DNA from: Fimbriiglobus sp.
GTDB lineage: Bacteria > Planctomycetota > Planctomycetia > Gemmatales > Gemmataceae
NCBI GenBank assembly: GCA_022841795.1
Contig: JALHQU010000029.1
Location: 1-51,589, forward strand
Reading direction: 5' to 3'
Length of the DNA stretch: 51,589 bases
The notes under the pieces are model-generated. The model searched no databases, had not been told where the DNA came from, and saw only the letters and a program-made list of their open reading frames with translations. This document shows, one piece after another, positions 48,853 through 51,589 of this stretch; within the stretch, counting starts at the first letter, position 1, and every line of letters begins with the position of its first letter. A program made the position numbers and the translations under genes.

Positions 48853-51450
48853 ATGACCATCCGCATCCCCAAGCTGTCGCTCGTCGTGCTGGTCGGGCCG
48901 AGCGGGGCGGGCAAGAGCACGTTCGCCCGCCAGCACTTCCTCCCCACCGAGGTGGTGTCGTCCGACGGCTGCCGGGCCATGCTCAGCGACGACGAGAACA
49001 ACCTGGCCGTCACGCCCGAGGCGTTCGCCCTGGTGCATCACATCGCCGCCCAGCGGCTGGCGCTCGGCAAGCTGACGGTGATCGACGCCACCAGCGTGCA
49101 GCCGGAGGCCCGCAAGCCGCTCGTCGAACTGGCCCGCAGGTACCACTGCCTGCCGGTGGCCGTCGTCCTGAACCTGCCGGAGGAGGTGTGCCAGGAGCGG
49201 AACCGCGGGCGGGCGGATCGCAGCTTCGGCCCGCACGTCATCCGCAACCAGCGGGCGCAGCTGCGGCGGTCGCTGCGGGGGCTGGGCCGGGAGGGGTTCC
49301 GGCACGTGTTCGTCCTGGAAAGCGCGGAGGAAGTCGCCGCCGCCGTGGTCGAGCGGGTGCCGCTGTGGAACGACAAGACCGCCGACCGCGGGCCGTTCGA
49401 CCTGATCGGGGACGTTCACGGCTGCGCCGCCGAGCTGGAGGAGCTGCTGGCGAAACTCGGCTACGGCCGGATCGCCACCGCCGGGCACGAGCCGGGCTGG
49501 TCGAACGTCGGCTACGTTCACCCCGAGGGTCGCAAGGCGGTGTTCGTCGGCGACCTGGTGGACCGCGGGCCGCGGGTGCTCGACACGCTGCGGATCGTCC
49601 GCAACATGGTGACGTTCGGCTCGGCCCTGTGCGTGCCGGGCAACCACGACATGAAGCTGCTCAAGAAGCTGAACGGGCGGGACGTGCAGATCACCCACGG
49701 GCTGGCCGAGTCGCTCGCCGAGATCGACGCCCTCCCCGACGACGTGCGGCCGGTGTTCACGAAGTCGCTGGCCGAGTTCCTGGACGGGCTGGTCAGCCAC
49801 TACGTCCTCGACGGCGGCAAGCTGGTGGTCGCGCACGCCGGGCTGAAGCAGGAGATGCACGGCCGCGGGTCGGGCAAGGTGCGAGACTTCTGCCTGTACG
49901 GGGAGACGACCGGCGAGACGGACGAGTTCGGCCTGCCGGTGCGGTCCAACTGGGCGGCGGACTACCGCGGGCCGGCGGCGGTGGTGTACGGGCACACGCC
50001 GGTGCCCGAACCCGAGTGGCTGAACCACACGGTGAACATCGACACCGGGTGCGTGTTCGGCGGCAAGCTCACCGCCCTGCGGTGGCCGGAGCGGGAGTTC
50101 ACGTCGGTGCCGGCGGTGCGGACGTACTGCAAACCGGCCCGGCCGTTCCGGCCCGAAGCCACCCCGCCGCTCACCGCCCAGCAGGCCCACGACGACCTGC
50201 TCGACGCCGCGGACGTGACCGGCAAGCGGATCGTCACCACCCGGTTGCGGGGGAGCGTGACGGTCCGCGAGGCCCACGCCACCGCCGCGCTCGAAGTGAT
50301 GAGCCGGTTCGCCGCCGACCCGAAGTGGCTGGTGTACCTGCCGCCCACCATGTCGCCGTGCGAGACGAGCGGCGAGCCGGGGCTGCTCGAACACCCGGCC
50401 GAGGCGTTCGCCTACTACCGCACCCAGGGCGCCCCGCAGGTGATCTGCGAGGAGAAGCACATGGGGTCACGGGCGGTGGTCGTCGTCTGCCGGGACGAGG
50501 CGGCGGCCCGCGAACGGTTCGGTGTCCTCGACGGCGAGGTGGGCATCGTCACCACCCGCACCGGCCGGCGGTTCTTCACCGACACGGACCTGGAGCGTCA
50601 GTTGCTCGATCGGGTGCGAACGGCCATTACCGCCGCCGGGCTGTGGGACTCGCTGAACACGGCCTGGGTGTGCCTGGACTGCGAGCTGATGCCGTGGTCG
50701 GCGAAGGCCCAGGAGTTGTTGAAGTCGCAGTACGCCGCGGTCGGGGCGGCCGGGCGGGCGGCCCTGCCGCGGGCGGTCGCATCGCTGGCCGCGGCGGGTG
50801 CGCGGCTGACCGGCGACGCGAAAACCGACCTGGAGCGCGTGGCGGACGCGGTGGCACGGCGGGAGGTGGGCGTCGGCAAGTTCGTGGACGCCTACCGGCA
50901 CTACTGCTGGCCGGTGAACGCGCTCACCGACCTGAAGCTGGCCCCGTTCCACCTGCTCGCCTCGGAGGGCAAGGTTCACACGGACAAAACGCACGTCTGG
51001 CACCTGGACACGCTGGCCGCGGTGTGCCGGGCGGACCCAGAGGTTTTGCTGGCGACGGCGTACCAGATGGTGGACGTGACCGACCCCGCCAGCGTGGCGG
51101 CCGGCGTCGGGTGGTGGACGGCCCTGACCGCCCGCGGCGGGGAGGGGATGGTGGTGAAGCCGCTCGACTTGATCCTGAAGGGCAAGCGGGGGCTGGCCCA
51201 GCCGGCGGTGAAGTGCCGCGGGCCGGAGTACCTGCGGATCATCTACGGCCCGGACTACGACGCCCCGGACAACCTGACTCGCCTGCGGGGCCGCGGGCTG
51301 TCGCACAAGCGGTCGCTCGCCGCCGGCGAGTTCGCCCTGGGAATCGAGGGGCTGGAGCGGTTCGTCCGCCGCGAGCCGCTGCGGCGGGTCCACGAGTGCG
51401 TGTTCGGCGTGCTGGCCCTGGAGAGCGAACCCGTGGACCCGCGGCTGTGA
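48853..51450 (+). CDS. pnkp: Polynucleotide kinase-phosphatase-ligase Pnkp
   Basis: An 865-aa three-part RNA end-healing and sealing enzyme. The N-terminal 5'-kinase (about 1-170) has the P-loop GPSGAGKST (15-23). The central 2',3'-phosphatase of the metallophosphoesterase family (about 180-400) has GDVHGC (D187, H189), GDLVDRGP (D234) and GNHD (N264-D266). The C-terminal nucleotidyltransferase/ligase (about 470-865) has the adenylated Lys K535 in EEKHMGSRAV and a late WHLDTLAAVC and GEGMVVKP. With Hen1 it seals cleaved RNA, chiefly tRNA cut in the anticodon loop. All key residues are present. ATG 48853 is the start; the open frame before it is only the second tRNA-like gene. Confidence 0.93.
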   Translation: MTIRIPKLSLVVLVGPSGAGKSTFARQHFLPTEVVSSDGCRAMLSDDENNLAVTPEAFALVHHIAAQRLALGKLTVIDATSVQPEARKPLVELARRYHCLPVAVVLNLPEEVCQERNRGRADRSFGPHVIRNQRAQLRRSLRGLGREGFRHVFVLESAEEVAAAVVERVPLWNDKTADRGPFDLIGDVHGCAAELEELLAKLGYGRIATAGHEPGWSNVGYVHPEGRKAVFVGDLVDRGPRVLDTLRIVRNMVTFGSALCVPGNHDMKLLKKLNGRDVQITHGLAESLAEIDALPDDVRPVFTKSLAEFLDGLVSHYVLDGGKLVVAHAGLKQEMHGRGSGKVRDFCLYGETTGETDEFGLPVRSNWAADYRGPAAVVYGHTPVPEPEWLNHTVNIDTGCVFGGKLTALRWPEREFTSVPAVRTYCKPARPFRPEATPPLTAQQAHDDLLDAADVTGKRIVTTRLRGSVTVREAHATAALEVMSRFAADPKWLVYLPPTMSPCETSGEPGLLEHPAEAFAYYRTQGAPQVICEEKHMGSRAVVVVCRDEAAARERFGVLDGEVGIVTTRTGRRFFTDTDLERQLLDRVRTAITAAGLWDSLNTAWVCLDCELMPWSAKAQELLKSQYAAVGAAGRAALPRAVASLAAAGARLTGDAKTDLERVADAVARREVGVGKFVDAYRHYCWPVNALTDLKLAPFHLLASEGKVHTDKTHVWHLDTLAAVCRADPEVLLATAYQMVDVTDPASVAAGVGWWTALTARGGEGMVVKPLDLILKGKRGLAQPAVKCRGPEYLRIIYGPDYDAPDNLTRLRGRGLSHKRSLAAGEFALGIEGLERFVRREPLRRVHECVFGVLALESEPVDPRL

Positions 51451-51457
51451 GCGCACC

Positions 51458-51589
51458 ATGCGACCCGACTTCCCCAACTGGCTGGCGCGCGTGCTGGAAC
51501 ACGGCGAGTCGGTCCTCGACGCGCGGCCGGAGCCGTCCGCGGCCGACCGCGGCGAAGCCGGGCGGGCGCTGGCTGCCGCGTTCCGGCGG
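51458..51589 (+). CDS. Start of an unidentified gene, cut by the window end
   Basis: The first 44 codons from ATG 51458 (MRPDFPNWLARVLEHGESVLDA...), 8 nt after the pnkp stop and in the same direction, so probably part of the RNA-repair transcript. The visible residues are helical (GEAGRALAAAFRR) and too short to name. There is no signal peptide. Confidence 0.6.
   Translation, partial: MRPDFPNWLARVLEHGESVLDARPEPSAADRGEAGRALAAAFRR

Overview
The window looks like chromosomal DNA of a Gemmata-type planctomycete (Planctomycetes, Gemmataceae). This rests on very high GC, GTG starts, giant secreted proteins carrying PVC-type cytochrome c and beta-propeller modules, a TIGR02996-type leucine-rich-repeat protein, a PEP-CTERM autotransporter-like protein, an ECF sigma factor next to a Ser/Thr kinase with TPRs, and an LPS core gene set. 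Assignment is by protein style only; no rRNA or marker gene is present.

Layout. (1) 1-10070, minus strand: a secreted ThuA/PVC dehydrogenase-like cytochrome, a MarR regulator with a tandem-esterase gene 2 bp downstream, a ROK-family regulator, and a PAS-GAF protein ending in a receiver domain that has Glu in place of the phospho-accepting Asp. (2) 10240-16266, plus strand: a compact LPS operon (lpxK, a waaF-like heptosyltransferase, a tandem kinase-like protein, a waaP-like kinase, a WaaG-like glycosyltransferase). GC-rich palindromic repeats sit between these genes and have entered several of their coding ends. (3) 16381-22269: an accessory patch with a repeat-truncated small gene, an LRR protein, a 948-aa cysteine-peptidase/TIM-barrel fusion, small ORFs, and the C-terminal remnant of a HerA/DUF87-like ATPase. 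(4) 22287-28235: a 1982-aa fusion of an S9B peptidase, an HExxH domain, two c-type haem sites, a further domain and a beta-propeller. (5) 28380-34346, minus: a VgrG cassette (VgrG, TPR adaptor, PAAR protein with an M91-like metallopeptidase end, putative immunity protein). It lies divergent from an ECF sigma/Ser-Thr kinase pair. (6) 37704-44746: a cupin, an RTX-type calcium-binding protein, a peptidoglycan-binding-like protein, a DUF1772-like membrane protein and a PEP-CTERM surface protein. (7) 44954 to the window end, plus: an RNA-repair locus (Hen1, R2K-type ATP-grasp, unknown 444-aa protein, two tandem tRNA-like genes, Pnkp, then an incomplete ORF).

The most striking system is the last one. 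The Hen1 2'-O-methyltransferase and the kinase-phosphatase-ligase Pnkp are known partners in sealing and protecting cleaved RNA. Here two tRNA-shaped genes, 4 nt apart, sit between the 444-aa gene and pnkp with gaps of 12 and 17 nt, so they should be co-transcribed with the repair enzymes. Their atypical anticodon loop or discriminator suggests dedicated RNAs (sensor, decoy or substrate) rather than ordinary tRNAs; this is an inference.

Other notable patterns are a bipartite dyad shared by the vgrG and RTX upstream regions, several 24-39 bp near-perfect inverted repeats at gene ends, and repeats fused in frame into LPS proteins.
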